A DNA stretch of 64,000 nucleotides from Floccularia luteovirens (GCA_009739215.1 VSJF01000003.1:868001-932000), one strand, 5' to 3'; positions 51,895 to 64,000 are shown, counted from the first letter of the stretch. Made by a program: numbers and translations. Notes: a model not told the origin generated them from the sequence alone.

Positions 51895-54756
51895 TTAACG
51901 CTCATCCTTCGAAGCATGCTCCCAGCTTCCATCACCACTAACAGTAGGGCTGACGTTTCCGTCTTCAGGATTGAGCCTTTCGTGCATATGTCCTGATCCA
52001 TGTGGTTCATCTCGATAATTTGGCGAATCAGCTGCAGTGGGCGGCTCGTCGTCATCTAAGAATCCGGAATGGAAGCCGAGGCCGCCTGTAGAACGCCCAA
52101 GTTGAGGTCTCAAGCTAGTCTCTTCATCGGCATCTTCGTCGTCTGAGACTTCCCCGAACGCATCATACAGCTCTCTGGTGGTACGAGGGCCCCCAGCTCC
52201 AGTTGCCGTACGTCTACCTCCCATAGCACTCATGGACATTTCATCACCAGCACCCAATGCGCTATAAGCAGCCGATCGACGTTGTATTACACGACGCCTC
52301 CAGAAAAATATCCCAACACCTATTCCAAACAAGACTACTGCTCCAATGGCGATGGAGAACCATTTCTGGTTGGAAACTAGTTTGGACATATCTGAAAACC
52401 ATCCTTCGTCTGGAGTGGCGGTAATTGCAGGAGGGCTCTGGGTAGGTGACGGTGCGCTTGGTACGGCAGAAGGAAATGCTGCATTTGTTTTTTCGCCCTC
52501 AGCGCTGCCATGATCTGTAGGGAGATTTGCGGTCGGTTTCTCATGCTGCTTTGTGCTCGTTGGGTCGGAAACAATGGGTCGCGTGGGCACAGGTATTGGT
52601 GGTAGAACATCCTCCACCAGGGGTACTTCGTATTGTTGAGCCTTAGCCGCATCGATGGTAGAACCCCAAAACATCATGTTCCAACCAAGGAACGAACCAT
52701 TATTTTTGTCGGGAGTATTCTGGTCAGAGACTTTGATAGTCCAATCACCAATAGGATTTTCACCCCTACATATTCATTAGTACCAAATTTATATTAAAAT
52801 GATAAATCTTTACCAATGCTTTAGAGTCATGAAAGTCCAGCCAGGGTATCCGGAATCTGCGGAGTCTGAGTTGCGTTTACTGGCCAGTATGCTCCTAATG
52901 CCCCCAGGACTTGTAATTTGAACTTCAACATCTCCACGTCTGGTGTGGTCGATCCAAACCTTAACGTTGATATGTTCCAGTGATTCGAAATTATTCTCCA
53001 GTAAATGTTCTTTGGTCACGGTTATTTTTGATTCTATACCCCCTGGGCCAATGAATATACCACCACTGTATTCCTCCTCTTCATTCATAGTACCACCTCC
53101 CAGTTGTATAGTCTCGGTTTGCATCCATGTTTGAGGCTTTACGAGTTTCCAGTCTTGGGCTGCAGTAACATATCTATAAGCATCCAATGCACCAAATCCG
53201 TATTTGTAGCTGTATAGTTTTCCGCTCGCGATCCTTTCCCAGTCAGGGTCATCCGAATTTATGACCCTTGCGGTTTCGATACACAAATATTGAATATCAC
53301 GCCATGTCAGGTCTGGACTGATTTTACGAGTTAAATCGAATGGACCTATGATAAGTTGTATAAATACCTACCGGGCTTGGAGTGCCAATGCAAAGACACC
53401 AACAGCGTTTGGTGCTGCGGCTGAGGTACCGCCGTGGCCCGTAGCGCATCCATTAGTATCACTTTTATCCGTTGTCACCTGTATAGAAATTCATCGGTCC
53501 TGGCCCAAATGTCCATAGAGGTAAGGAACTCACAATGTGTTTCCCACTTCCCGAGCTATAAGCCACAATCATGTTGGCTGCACATGGCTCTGAATAATAT
53601 GGATGAAGCCCCTTGTAGTCAATAGCAGAAACAGTGACAGAATATATTGAATTTGTGTAGCCATCGAAATTGCATTGGTCCCCGTGTGCAGCACCATTCC
53701 CACTGGCAAATACGAACACGGAACCCTTACCATTTCGTCCGTTGTTTATTCCATTGACGACAGCCTTTTTAATCAGGTAACCAGGACCTTCCATAGATTG
53801 GCCGTTATCAGGGGGACCCCAACTACAGCTGTAAATGGATACATTATGGAAGCCGAAATTCAAAGCAGCGGCTTCATCGACGTCCGTTATGGGACCAGAG
53901 AGAATGCGAACACCGGCAACTTTCGAGTCATATGCAATCCCCATGCCACAAACTGTGTTTTTCACGGCTGCTACCTGCCCTGCACATCTAGTGCCATGGT
54001 GATCATCGGAATTTTTTGGTGTAGGAAGGTCTACGTGGTCATTAAAGTCATGGGAGTCATCAGCATCCTGTCAAACATATAAATTAGTCCTCTCCAGAGT
54101 GATCTGCGTAGACTTACAAAATTGGCGGCTAGGTCTTCATGATTATAATCCAAGCCATCGTCAACCAGAGATGAAATAACACCCTTCCCTGTAAAACCTA
54201 ACTCCCACAACTTGGTCACATTCATCATGTGTTCGGGAAATTCGTCATTGACCAGGTGCCACTGTATAGGAAACAGAGGGTCTTGAATGTCTAACCGCAG
54301 CGCTACTCCGTTGGCTGATGATGGATCTGGGGGCAGTTCAGGTGGAGGGGCTCGCTTGACTCTTTGACGAAGCGTTTGGCGGGAGAGATATTTCACAGCA
54401 GATACTACCTCTCGTGCACGTAGTGATTCTTCAGAACGCAACGAATGGTCAGAAAGTGCTCTTCCACGCAAGTTTTCTAATCTCTTTATTACATGGTCTT
54501 CTTGCGAGTGTCGAGCTGTCAAACTATTCGGTGGTGTTGATGCCCTGACCAGCCAGACATTCGTCAGTTCTCCAACCGTTTCCACTACTTCGACTCCAAG
54601 AGACATAGCGACATCCGCCAGGGACGCCCCCGAAGGTGTTGAGTGGTGTTCGAGGACATAATAATTATGGGTATCATAAGCCCTATGGACCCGAGCGACA
54701 GTGTAAGAGAGAGAACAAAGGAGGATTAGACTCAAGGTTGAAGGAAAGGAACGCAT
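51895..54756 (-). CDS. KEX2: Kexin (Kex2) proprotein convertase, Golgi membrane
   Basis: Processes secreted precursors after dibasic sites in the late Golgi. Exons in transcript order are 54756-54118, 54067-53534, 53478-53372, 53317-52814 and 52765-51895; 884 residues. The start at 54756 gives a signal peptide (RSFPSTLSLILLCSLSYTVA). The propeptide ends at a likely self-processing site RVKR (about 132-135). The subtilisin triad is Asp199 (VDDGLDY), His237 (HHGTRCAG) and the Ser of GHGGTSAAAP, with the oxyanion Asn in WGPPDNG. A P domain follows, then a Ser/Pro/Thr-rich stalk, one membrane span (731-750, WFSIAIGAVVLFGIGVGIFF) and an acidic cytosolic tail with possible Golgi-retention tyrosines. 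An upstream in-frame ATG would bury the signal peptide. Confidence 0.95.
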
Positions 54757-55255
54757 CCTGTTTGTCAGGACGCCGTGGTTGTACGTAGAAGACCTGATAA
54801 AGCCACGGTTAGGCGATGACAAGGTGACACAGCCACGATGAATATTATGGGTAATTTTTATCGTGCCAAGCAGCGCAGTAACTTACCAATGCTGGGAAGC
54901 ATCACTCACTATACAGCGCTGAGACAAATGCGTCCGTCTAGCTGTCCAATAACATACCATGCCATTGACCAGGAATCAGGATCAGAAATTGGAAGCCTGT
55001 TATGTATATTACACTCATCCTTCCAGTTGTCAATCTTGCCAATTCTATATATTGAAAAATTCAGTTTCATTTAGCTTCTAAAGTGTATATTATATGTGTG
55101 CAGTTTGTATGTTGTACTTTACTTTTACACATGAAGAGAATGTTTGAATTAAAGAGATGATAATAATAAATATGATGGCAAACAACAAATCGCTATCCTT
55201 CCATAGTTATCTACGTACACTGCACCCGAACTCTCGCGTTTCTTCACTTGATGAC

Positions 55256-57333
55256 ATGTCCTCCTCTCAGAAACAGAAGGCGGGAGCCGAAGACATAATA
55301 GACACAACTCAGGATGCAGAACAAGAAGAAGCCTCCTCTGATTCAGAAATAGATGTGTCTGCAAGTACAGAGGCTAACCCTACGCCATCCACATCTCAAA
55401 AGAAGAAAAAGAAGAAAAAATCAAAGGCGATGAAAGCATTGCAGGCGCTACGTGGCAAGGATGAGGTACCAGAGCAATTAGTAGAACATGTTTTAGACCA
55501 CATCAAGTCGGAAGGCACGGTTTCATCGGAAGATGCGACCCAGGAAAATGTCAGGCAGGCTCTCGAGCAGTTGAAAATTATGGATGTAATCAAGGGTAAA
55601 ACTGGCTTGGGCGGAACAAACAAGAAAGATATGGGTCAACATAAGGTGCTCATTTTTTCCTCTTGTCGAATGCGTCGATTAAACTTGGAGACATTATTAT
55701 AGTTCTGGGCAACCCAACCCGTGCCTCAATTAGGTTGGTCTCTCCGTTGCCCTAGTATCATATACTTCTCAACACAGGTTCACAGGCGAAAGGCCACCTG
55801 TCGAAGATGGTTTTATTGAGCCCTCCAAACCTCGTGAGGAAGTACGGCAAGAACCATATCCTCTTCCAAAAGATTTCGAATGGGTCACACTTGATATCAA
55901 CGACCCCCATCAGGTATACACACCACCCTTATATCTTCTTTTGATATTTTACGCTCGTCCTAGAACAAAGAAGTTTATGATCTTTTATCCCTTAACTATG
56001 TCGAGGACGATTATGCATCATTCCGCTTCAAATACAGCGCAGAATTTTTAGCATGGTGTGTTCCCAAACAATTCGATTTTTGATTTTGGCACTCCTAAAC
56101 AATGTTCACTAAATAGGGCTCTTAAACCCCCCGGATATCATAAAGAATGGCATATCGGTGTCCGCGTTTCCTCGAATAAAAAGCTAGTAGCATTCATTTC
56201 AGGAGTGCCAATGCAGCTCCGCGTCCGCGAGAAGTATGTAATCCGCTTATGCTTCCTAATCCAGGTCTAACGCAAACCACAGCATCCTCAATCTCAGCGA
56301 GATCAACTATATGTGTGTTCACAAGAAACTAAGATCCAAGCGACTCGCACCCGTCCTAATTAAAGAAGTGACACGACAATGCCACCTAAAGGGTATTTTC
56401 CAGGCCATATACACTGGCGGGGTTGTTATTCCAACTCCCGTATCTGTTTGTCGGTATGTGCAAGCACAGATGTCTTCCAATTCATTGATGATCGTCCCCT
56501 ACAGATATTATCATCGGTCTCTCAACATCCCAAAACTCATAGATACGAAATTCTCTTATATACCTCGAAATATGACCGTCGCACGCTTGACTCGCGTGAA
56601 CAAGTTAGCATCCACCACTATACTGGTAGGTTTACGCGAAATGGAGGACAAAGATGTTGCGCAAGTTGCATCATTATTCAATCGGTATATGAAAAGATTC
56701 TCTATGGCCCCAATATTCTCCCAGGAAGAAACTCGACACCAATTTATGAGTGGCAAAGGACAAGGCGCTATCGGAGATGGTGGTCCCGGAAGGCGTTTAA
56801 ATCAAGTGACGTGGACTTATGTCGTGGAGGTACATTCTTTATATTAATCATTTGAAAATTATACCAATTCTCTGAAAAATAGGACCCAAAGTCACACAAA
56901 GTCACTGATTTCTTCTCGTTCTATTCCCTACCTTCAACGATAATTAACAATACGAAATACCCTCTTCTTGAAGCGGCATATCTGTTCTACTATGCGACCG
57001 CAACTGCATTTCTTGAGGGCAGCGAGGCGGACGGCCGCTTGAAAAAAAGATTAATCTCATTGATTGGAGACGCTTTAATAGTCGCTAACAAGGCCAAATT
57101 CGACGTTTTCAATGCATTAACATTGATGGACAATGTTCCTATCCTTGAGGACTTGAAGGTTTGTGTATTGATGGGCTTCCTTCATGTTATCTGACTGAAG
57201 AGTTTTCCAGTTCGGTGTCGGAGATGGGTACTTGAATTTCTATCTCTATAATTGGAGAACGGCACCGTTGGCAGGAATGGCAGCGGCAGGTGATGTACCC
57301 GCCGGAAAGGGAATTGGGGTCGTCATGTTATGA
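55256..57333 (+). CDS. NMT1: Glycylpeptide N-myristoyltransferase
   Basis: Transfers myristate from myristoyl-CoA to N-terminal glycines. Nine exons (55256-55645, 55703-55733, 55786-55913, 55964-56055, 56117-56233, 56283-56453, 56505-56829, 56883-57158, 57211-57333) give 550 residues. The N-terminus is acidic with a lysine run (KKKKKKKSK), typical of ribosome-targeted NMTs. Core segments are [62 protein letters not shown] and [18 protein letters not shown], with the C-terminal [17 protein letters not shown] and a hydrophobic end (GVVML) used in catalysis. The intron ending at 56282 is preferred over an AG 18 nt earlier because it yields [15 protein letters not shown]. Confidence 0.94.
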
Positions 57334-57509
57334 GTGGACACTTAGTCTCTGCGATTATTAGACACGAATATTACCATCAGCTGAGGCTAGCTTGGACTGA
57401 AATACAGAAGACATTAGGTGTAATGTGCATGGCTTAGTGTACAATACATTTGAATGTGATGATTAGAAATTTTGAATCTATTCGCTGACTCTTTAAGAAG
57501 AATATAATA

Positions 57510-59327
57510 TCAGTCACTGTCTATCATGATCACATCATCATCGTCAACGCCCCAATCGGGAGAGGGGCTTCTCTCCATTCTCTTTGGTAGATTATGCCGC
57601 GGCATTCTAGGGGCTCTCGCGCCTCCAGATCCAAGAGGTCCGGATGACTCAGTTAGTACAGAACGTGCACCAAGGCTATGACCTGATGATCCCCATACAT
57701 GATTACTTGCGGATGAAGTCGATTCCTTCTCTTTGCCCTTTGAAGGGTTCGCCGGAGTCGGGTTGGAACGACCACTCAACGTGTTTCCGGTCCCAACAAA
57801 GGCGGGCGGTGACTGGCGTGGTATCAACATAATATTCATCTAATAAAGGAAGAGAATGAATTCCACCTGAGGGTTTGCCTGGGGTGATCCAGGTGATTGA
57901 GTTGTGTTTGGTGGGGTGTAAGGAACAACATTGAAACCAAAGAAGAGTTGACCAAAAGGTAGATTCAAGGCTGCGGGGACCTTGACATCATCTTCAAGAG
58001 TACTGTTTGAGACAATACGATGCTGACTGCATAGGGGGTAAGAGAATGAAAAGTTATTAGAAAAAGGATAGGAACATACTCTGATTTGATTATTTTACTT
58101 CCTTCTGGAACCTCCTCTGCCTTGCGGTGGCTAATTCCTTTACCCTTTGTCTTTCTCCCTGCAAGCGTCTCTCCTTTGCCTTTGAAACTTTCCCATTGAT
58201 CACCACCTTTACTAACAGTCGTTGCCCCCGTAGCAGCTCCCACAAACCCTCCGCTCAAAGCAGAACCAGGTCGCGATGAGCCGGGTGATTGTGAATCCAG
58301 GTCTATTTTCAGTTTTGAAGCCATGGTTGATGGTGGTGCAGCCTTTGGACGTTCAGGTTCAACATACCCAACAGGGGCAGCAAAGTCAACTTCTAGATCT
58401 GTATCTATTACGTTGATACCTTCGCCTCCTGGTTTGGTCTCCATAACCAGAAGGCCGAATATAATTGAATTATACATAATTTCAATGATGTCACCTTGTG
58501 TCAGAGCAGAAAAGTTGCGTAAGGCTTGCTCAAGGCTGTCAAGAAAGTATTGTAAATGAAACTGTATTGTTGAAGTCTCGTAGCATGAAAAGACGCACAC
58601 AGCTTTGGGATCAGAAATCTCTAGGAAATGCACGGACTGGGCTTGGAGCTTAACGAACTTTCCTTTCGGCAGGTCTGTTCCTGTAATGCGTATCGGGTCG
58701 CCCTCGTTCAGTCTAAGAGTTTTCATCATCCAATAAGGCAAGTGAACAACACCCTCCTCTGCTATGAATTCAAGGACACCTGCATGTGTTGAGGCCGCTG
58801 GATTGGCAGGATTGCGAAGCTGAAACATCCAAGGCAACTCCAGATCAAGGTTTGTGAGATTTGCCAAAGCAGATGGGGGCATGATTACTGTAAAGTAGAT
58901 AATAAATAAGAATAATCCTATAAGAACGCTCGCACGTACTCTTGCCGCCATAAGAAAGATTCTCTCGTTCTCTACCAGGTAGCATCGCGACACTGTAGGC
59001 TTTGAGGTATTCATCGTAAGATCTGGGAGATGCACGGCCCACTCTGTTGGGAAACCCTCCAGCAAATCCCCTACCGATTTCTGATTAGTTTTGGTGAACG
59101 CAATAATAATAATCTGACGTACCCTCCTGCTAACTGAGCTAGAATTCCACCTGGACCATTAGGATGTCCGAACTGAACAAAGCATTAGTTAGTATAACGA
59201 ATATCAAAGCAGCATTTAACACACAAAGTCCATAGTAAAGCTGAGAACGAATGGGCAGGAGATACAGCGATGACGATGCTTTGAAAGTAGTTGTACGCGC
59301 GTAACCGATACTGTGACTGGTCACCAT
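57510..59327 (-). CDS. UFD1: UFD1, ubiquitin-fusion degradation protein (Cdc48 cofactor)
   Basis: Binds ubiquitin and, with Npl4, directs Cdc48 to substrates. Exons in transcript order: 59327-59223, 59172-59123, 59070-58940, 58887-58599, 58535-58080, 58026-57867 and 57839-57510. The UFD1 fold is clear: SPRSYDEYLKAYSVAMLPGRE, then SYGGKIIMPPSALANLTNLDLELPW in pieces, YWMMKTLRLNEGDPIRI and INVIDTDLEVDFAAPVGY. The first exon and the last one are less certain. The last is reached only through an unusually short intron (27 nt with GT, or 39 nt with a GC donor); read straight through, the frame stops at 57842-57840. The last exon ends DWGVDDDDVIMIDSD. The gene is divergent from CCT4. Confidence 0.88.
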
Positions 59328-59391
59328 CTCGTCACACTGATACTTAATTTGACGCGTTTCATTGAAAAGTTAAAAGTTATTGCTCTTAAAC
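59328..59391. promoter_or_regulatory. Divergent promoter between UFD1 and CCT4
   Basis: A 64-bp gap between two opposite start codons. It contains one ACGCGT at 59352-59357. The motif is palindromic and not rare in the window, so a regulatory role is only suggestive. Confidence 0.35.
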
Positions 59392-61412
59392 ATGGCCACA
59401 AAACCTACTCCATCTCAACAAGGTGTAACGAAAGCCCTGTCAGGCTCAAATGCTCACTTCAATGATAAAGTACGCGCTGATTACTATAGTGATCAAAGAC
59501 TTACGCGTTTGAACAGGGAAAGCCGATGGAGTTGCGTTTATCAAATATGGTCGCAGCAAAAGGTCGGTTTCAAAAGATCTTGGATCTGCGTTGTATTAAG
59601 CGATTATATAGCGATTAGTGACGCTGTCCGAACATCTCTGGGTCCAAGGGGAATGGATAAAATGGTAGATATAAATGTGCAAGCTCTGCGTTTTACTTTA
59701 AATTGAGGAATAAACATAGATACAAACTTCCAAAGGAGAAGTCATCGTTACCAACGATGGAGCCACGATTCTCAAGAGCATCCAAGCTCTACATCCCGCT
59801 GCAAAGATGGTAAATTTACCAATTTGCTATTAACAAGATTCTGATAGCAAATTTCATCAGCTCGTCGATCTATCAGCTGCTCAAGATATTGAAGCCGGAG
59901 ATGGAACAACTTCAGTCGTAGTACTTGCAGGAAGCTTCCTGGGGGCAGCAGAAAAGATGCTGCAAAAAGGAATCCACCCAACCATTGTTGCCGAATCTTT
60001 CTTAAGAGCGTCAACGAAGGCTGTGGAATATCTCACAGAGATGTCAACACCTGTTGATTTACACGATAAAGCGAGTCTTCTTCGAGCAGCTAGCACGTCC
60101 CTAAACTCCAAGGTATGAACCTTCTTAAGAAGTGCTTAATTCCAGCCCTGACATCACCAAGATCGTCTCCCAATACTCATCAACCCTTGCTCCGATCGCT
60201 GTTGCTGCCGTCACACGTCTAGTAACACCTACCTCCTCAAATGTTGATCTCCGAGATGTCAGAATTGTTAAAAAAGTTGGAGGAACCATCGAAGATACGG
60301 AACTCATTGATGGTGTCGTACTGAACCAAAATGTGGTTGTATCTGCTGGTGGACCAACGCGTATGGAAAAAGCAAAGATTGGAATAATCCAATTCCAACT
60401 GAGTGCACCAAAACCTGATGTATGTGGATTATCAGCTGCGCCCACATTCACTTAACATTCTACAGATGGATAATACGGTAGTTATTAATGACTATCGTCA
60501 AATGGACAAAGTCATCAAAGAGGGTCGTCAATACATCCTTAACATCTGCAAGAAAATCAAAAAAGCGAACTGCAATGTGCTTCTTATCCAAAAATCTATT
60601 CTACGCGATGCAGTAGATGATATCTCCCTGAACTTCCTAAAAAGGCTCAACATATTGGTGGTAAAGGATGTTGAGCGTGACGAGATTGAATTTTTGTCCA
60701 AGAGCCTTGGTTGTAAACCCATTGCGGACATTGATGCGTTCACGGAGGACAAATTGGGATACGCTGACCTAGTGGACGAAACGAGCGAGTCTGATGTAAA
60801 AGTAGTGAAGATTACTGGTGTGAAGAACCGAGGAAGGACTGTCAGCATCCTTGCTTTGGGATCTAACAACATAGTCGTCGAGGAATGTGAACGCAGTTTG
60901 CATGACGCATTATGTGTCGTCCGGTGTCTTGTAAAAAAGCGGTACGTGCATATATGCAATATCAGAGTATACCTAAGTTATCAAACATTTATAGAGCACT
61001 GATCGGAGGTGGGGGAGCACCGGAAATTCACGTTTCGCGACTGCTTTCCCAATATTCACAGTCGCTGAAGGGCATGGAGGCATACTGCTTCCAGGCGTAC
61101 GCCGACGCATTGGAAGTGATACCTACCACACTCGCAGAGAACGCTGGACTCAACTCGATTGCCATCGTGACAGAACTTAGAAACAGACACGCTTTAGGGG
61201 AGCGGAATGCTGGTATTAACGTCAGAAAGGTATGTTATCCAAGCGCTTTTTGCGGGGCGTTTTAATCTCATATTTTTTGGTAGGGATTGATCTCCGACAT
61301 TTTGGAGGAAGATGTGGTACAGCCGCTATTGGTCAGCACGAGTGCTGTCGAGCTGGCGACTGAGACTGTCTGCCTTCTGTTGAAGATTGATGACTACGTG
61401 CAAGCTCGTTGA
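59392..61412 (+). CDS. CCT4: T-complex protein 1 subunit delta (CCT4)
   Basis: Subunit of the cytosolic chaperonin that folds actin and tubulin. Nine exons (59392-59469, 59517-59562, 59612-59664, 59720-59809, 59861-60112, 60162-60419, 60466-60941, 60995-61229, 61284-61412) give 538 residues. Group II chaperonin motifs are [36 protein letters not shown] and GGGGAPE. The delta identity rests on [20 protein letters not shown] near the start and on [21 protein letters not shown]. The nucleotide-binding GDGTT is intact and there is no frame break. Confidence 0.95.
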
Positions 61413-61782
61413 AAGTAGAATCATTTATAGTGTAAAAATTAGGTGGAATGCAATAGATGTAATTCATTACTTAATTGTTCGCACCTGTGCCATTTAAGAC
61501 ATGAGCTGAGCATGTGTTTCAACAGTACTTATATGACAAGGTTCCTCGTGGACCCTCAAGGTATTAATGACGCAAATACAGCACAACCTTTTCATTTCAT
61601 TTCAGTGCAAACTATATTCGAGAGCGCTCAGGGGTTAATTTGATAAATTGCAGGGATTGCAGATATGCCACAGTTAGAATGATACAAATGCTGACTAGAA
61701 TCTTGAATCTAGGTTAATTTCAAAAATGATGCCAATGATACAGAGCGGAAAGACAAAGTGGTAGTTATCAGTGATGTATTTA
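61413..61782. other. Convergent intergenic region
   Basis: About 370 bp between the stops of CCT4 and the mitochondrial carrier gene. AT-rich; no gene, RNA or repeat is supported. Confidence 0.5.
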
Positions 61783-63360
61783 TTATGCATCACCATCCTC
61801 TCTGGAGGATGGTGGTAGGTTGTCGATATAATGTGCAGTCATGTCAAAGAGTGTCCACAGTAACCCATGAGTAGTGATACTACGCAATGCGCTCACACCT
61901 AGACCGCGGTATATCCGCGCAATACCAGCGACAAGAGGCTTGGGCTTGCTGGGGTCTGGACCTAAGAGAAAGTCGTGCCACTATTAATGTCGGTAGGAAT
62001 GCTTATAAAAAGAGCATTGCTAACCTCTTATTAGACGTTTGAGGGTTTCAAAAGGACCACGATATCGTTCACCTGCTAAAGCTCGTTGTTGTACTTTCGT
62101 TTTCACTCTGTCCTCAAATTAAGTAGAAGGAAAAAAAGTAAAAAGGTTGGTACTCACACATCAAGTGGATATATAAGAGCCCAAGAAGTAACCTGAATAG
62201 CCAGAATCAGAAACTGGCATAAATAGTTGGAAAAACATTGTTGACCCCAGACACCGAACCGCAAACGAAGGGAACAAGAGATGATGGGATAGGTAGCCAC
62301 GAAGGCGTGGGCCCTTGCTCCCCCGATCTTTGTCTCCCAAGTAAATGTCGCATACCGTCGTACTCGAGGAAATACAACGCTGTTCCCAAGGTATCCCGAA
62401 CTAAGAAGTGATTATAAAGCGATTTACACAAGCGTTGTTGACTGGCTTACTAAAATGCAATCGGAAACCAGTATATAGACCCGCAAACCCATTAGCCCCA
62501 TAAATTTCTTTCACTGCCTCGAGGGTTCCAGGAGGTTTCACTAAAGTAATGCCCTTTGTCGCTGCGATAGTGTATTCAAGTTGCCGGCGAACCTAGAATA
62601 AATAGTTATAAGGACAATTATTATAGTGCCTAAAACTTAATAGACGAACCTTAACCAATTCGAATGCTGAAACTGGCATCAATACACAACTTTTCTCATG
62701 ATAAAATTAACTTACGAGCACTTCCAAACGAGATTAAGGCTCCTGACATGGCGCCGCTTATGCCCCCTGTAAGGGAAACGTCGATGATGCTATCTCGACA
62801 TAGAATATTGTTGTTTGCGAAATTCTCCTTGGTACGAGAATAGATTGTAAAGCTAGCAGCACCTGGTATTGTTATAGCGCATTTTTTGCACAAAAAGGTT
62901 TCAAAAACTCACGGACAAACGAGATCGTCATAAGAGGGATCCACAGTCCACGATAAAAACCCATTATCCCCTCCTCACGGTACACCAGAGCAGCAAGCCT
63001 CGGAATAGTTATGTGCGCTTTTGTTGTCTGTAGCCTAGACTTGATAGAATCCAACTAAAAAAGCATAAGACATCTATTTGCACAAGAGCGGGGTCAACAT
63101 ACTGGGTAGCCTGCGAAAGTGGATACATAGCTGGCGGAGAGGGCACAGACCACCGCTTTGTTACCTACAAAGACCCAGGAAGTTATTAGAACAAAACAGT
63201 ACGTGTAACAATAGAAACAGCTACGTCGTAGGGCATCATTAAGAACAGCCGGGTCATACAAAGGGTTATATGTTCTGAAGAGTGTTAAAATTAAGATTTT
63301 TTGTGTTTTCTTTTTCATGAGAAAAGCAAGATGATTTGTAACGAACCTGTTTCCATCCAT
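61783..63360 (-). CDS. Mitochondrial carrier family (SLC25) transporter
   Basis: Inner-membrane exchanger of 343 residues in 11 exons, transcript order 63360-63347, 63274-63225, 63164-63103, 63054-62913, 62862-62716, 62672-62650, 62592-62451, 62400-62246, 62192-62158, 62107-62025 and 61961-61783. Three signature motifs mark the threefold repeat: YPLDSIKSRLQ, AFELVKVRRQ and YPLDVVKTKVQQ, each followed by a GxxGxYxG-like helix (GIMGFYRGLW, GFAGLYTGFR, GIARIYRGLG). The substrate is not determinable from these residues. Two exons are tiny (14 and 23 nt), and all junctions keep phase. The gene is convergent with CCT4. Confidence 0.85.
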
Positions 63361-63490
63361 AGAGCACAGATACTGTGCTGGCCCACAGTCCAGCTTCGTG
63401 CTTATGCACGACGAGAACAGAGGATTGTCAGACTGAAGAACAGAGAAAGTGGAAGTGAGGACAGAGATGGGTTGTGTTAACTCCGGATGT

Positions 63491-63552
63491 CCGAATCCGA
63501 ATCCGAAATCTAACTCAAAACGCGTTCTTTATTTATTTATTTAATTTATTTA
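63491..63552. repeat. Short tandem repeats: CCGAAT x3 and TTTA-rich tract
   Basis: Three near-perfect copies of the hexamer CCGAAT (63491-63507) are followed by a TTTA-repeat tract (63529-63552). They lie in the gap between the carrier start and the end of the next gene, and are simple sequence with no clear role. Confidence 0.8.
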
Positions 63553-63554
63553 CT

Positions 63555-64000
63555 CTAAAACCCATCCACTCGCTTCTTCACTGTCTTTTTCTTCCCTCCA
63601 TACACTCCAGGAAGTATCTGCGTACTTGCCATTCCATCTTGTGAAAAATACCCTTGCGGTTGACTGCTAGGTCTACTGAACCCTTGAGATTGTGCATATG
63701 GTATGTTGCGCAAGTCGTATGATGGCACAGGTGTTAAAATAGTCCTGGAGGGAAATGATAGCAGGTGGGCGCTGAGCTTGGCTACTGAACGCGTCATGAT
63801 TTATTGTGACATCAGTAGCCATCTGTGGTGTCTTAAGCTTCATTTTCTGAGTTGTTTGCTCGTTGCTTGTCGCATCATATGGATCAAGATATCTGAACTC
63901 CTCAGGATCAGCTCCAACCTCCCAATCCTTCAGCAGGAGCCGCACTCCCATGGGAGGCATAGATTCTGTTTCCTCTCCATTTTCTTGCCGATATAAGTTT
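63555..64000 (-). CDS. C-terminal end of an unidentified, possibly RRN6-like, protein; frame break
   Basis: The gene continues beyond the right edge. Read leftward from 64000, the protein shows RQENGEETESMPPMGVRLLLKDWEVGADP in overlapping parts, then FRYLDPYD and SSQAQRPPAII, and it ends GGKKKTVKKRVDGF with a stop at 63555-63557. The LLLKDWEVG..YLDPY segment and basic GGF-like end resemble RNA polymerase I factor RRN6, but I rate that as a weak match. The N-terminal frame ends soon after RPPAII, while SYDLRNIPYAQSQGF continues in the +1 frame; one extra base in the AAA at 63753-63755 would account for it. A short intron at this point is an alternative. Confidence 0.6.

Noticed and set aside
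56234..56264. A 31-nt GT-AG intron in NMT1
   Set aside because: A later AG gives a 49-nt intron, typical for the window, and the better conserved [15 protein letters not shown].

Overview
The window is nuclear DNA from a filamentous basidiomycete, most likely an Agaricomycete. Genes are densely packed on both strands and broken by many very short introns (mostly 45-65 nt; I traced about 160), with gaps often under 200 bp. The set includes a WC-2-type PAS/GATA protein, DASH subunit Dad3, ATG9, a Kex2 protease, a DNMT1-type methyltransferase with RFTS and BAH domains, and a fungal DUF1776 protein. I saw no transposon, rRNA gene, CRISPR array or prokaryotic operon. One tRNA-Ser(AGA) is present. 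Order and genus cannot be named from what I see.

Layout. 1-13.7 kb: arginase 3' end (+), an orphan acidic nuclear-type protein (+), a very large kinesin (+), an intron-rich SDR (+), WC-2-like factor (+). 13.8-25.2 kb: ARPC1 (+), Dad3 (-), BTB-like protein (+), Ser/Thr kinase (-), inositol-pentakisphosphate 2-kinase (+), isovaleryl-CoA dehydrogenase (+), LIS1/PAC1 (-). 25.7-34.5 kb: ATP synthase beta (+), tRNA-Ser, DUF1776 protein (+), 2H phosphoesterase of the Cpd1 type (+), Nudix hydrolase (+), cytosolic GluRS (-). 34.6-43.5 kb: 2-isopropylmalate synthase with a duplicated regulatory module (+), ATG9 (+), Ecm15/UPF0045-like protein (-), EH-domain IRS4-like protein (+). 43.6-64 kb: DNMT1-like methyltransferase (-), MCM7 (+), Kex2 (-), N-myristoyltransferase (+), UFD1 (-), CCT4 (+), a mitochondrial carrier (-) and the 3' end of a possible RRN6-like gene (-).

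Most genes are housekeeping and do not form one pathway. Several serve the cytoskeleton (kinesin, Dad3, LIS1, ARPC1, CCT4), which may be chance. Some neighbours share very short divergent promoters: DNMT1/MCM7 (78 bp), UFD1/CCT4 (64 bp), Ecm15-like/IRS4-like (81 bp) and GluRS/LEU4 (147 bp).

Three sequence-level patterns stand out. First, six conserved reading frames are each interrupted by exactly one extra base (isovaleryl-CoA dehydrogenase, PAC1 C-terminus, Nudix, ATG9, IRS4-like, RRN6-like). This looks like insertion-type consensus error, although decay cannot be excluded. Second, at least seven introns need a GC-AG donor to keep conserved frames, more than the roughly 1% usually quoted for fungi. 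Third, there are very small exons (4, 5, 11, 14, 17, 18 and 23 nt). I found no convincing previously undescribed system. The best leads are the duplicated LEU4 regulatory module, the DNMT1/MCM7 promoter and the splicing oddities.
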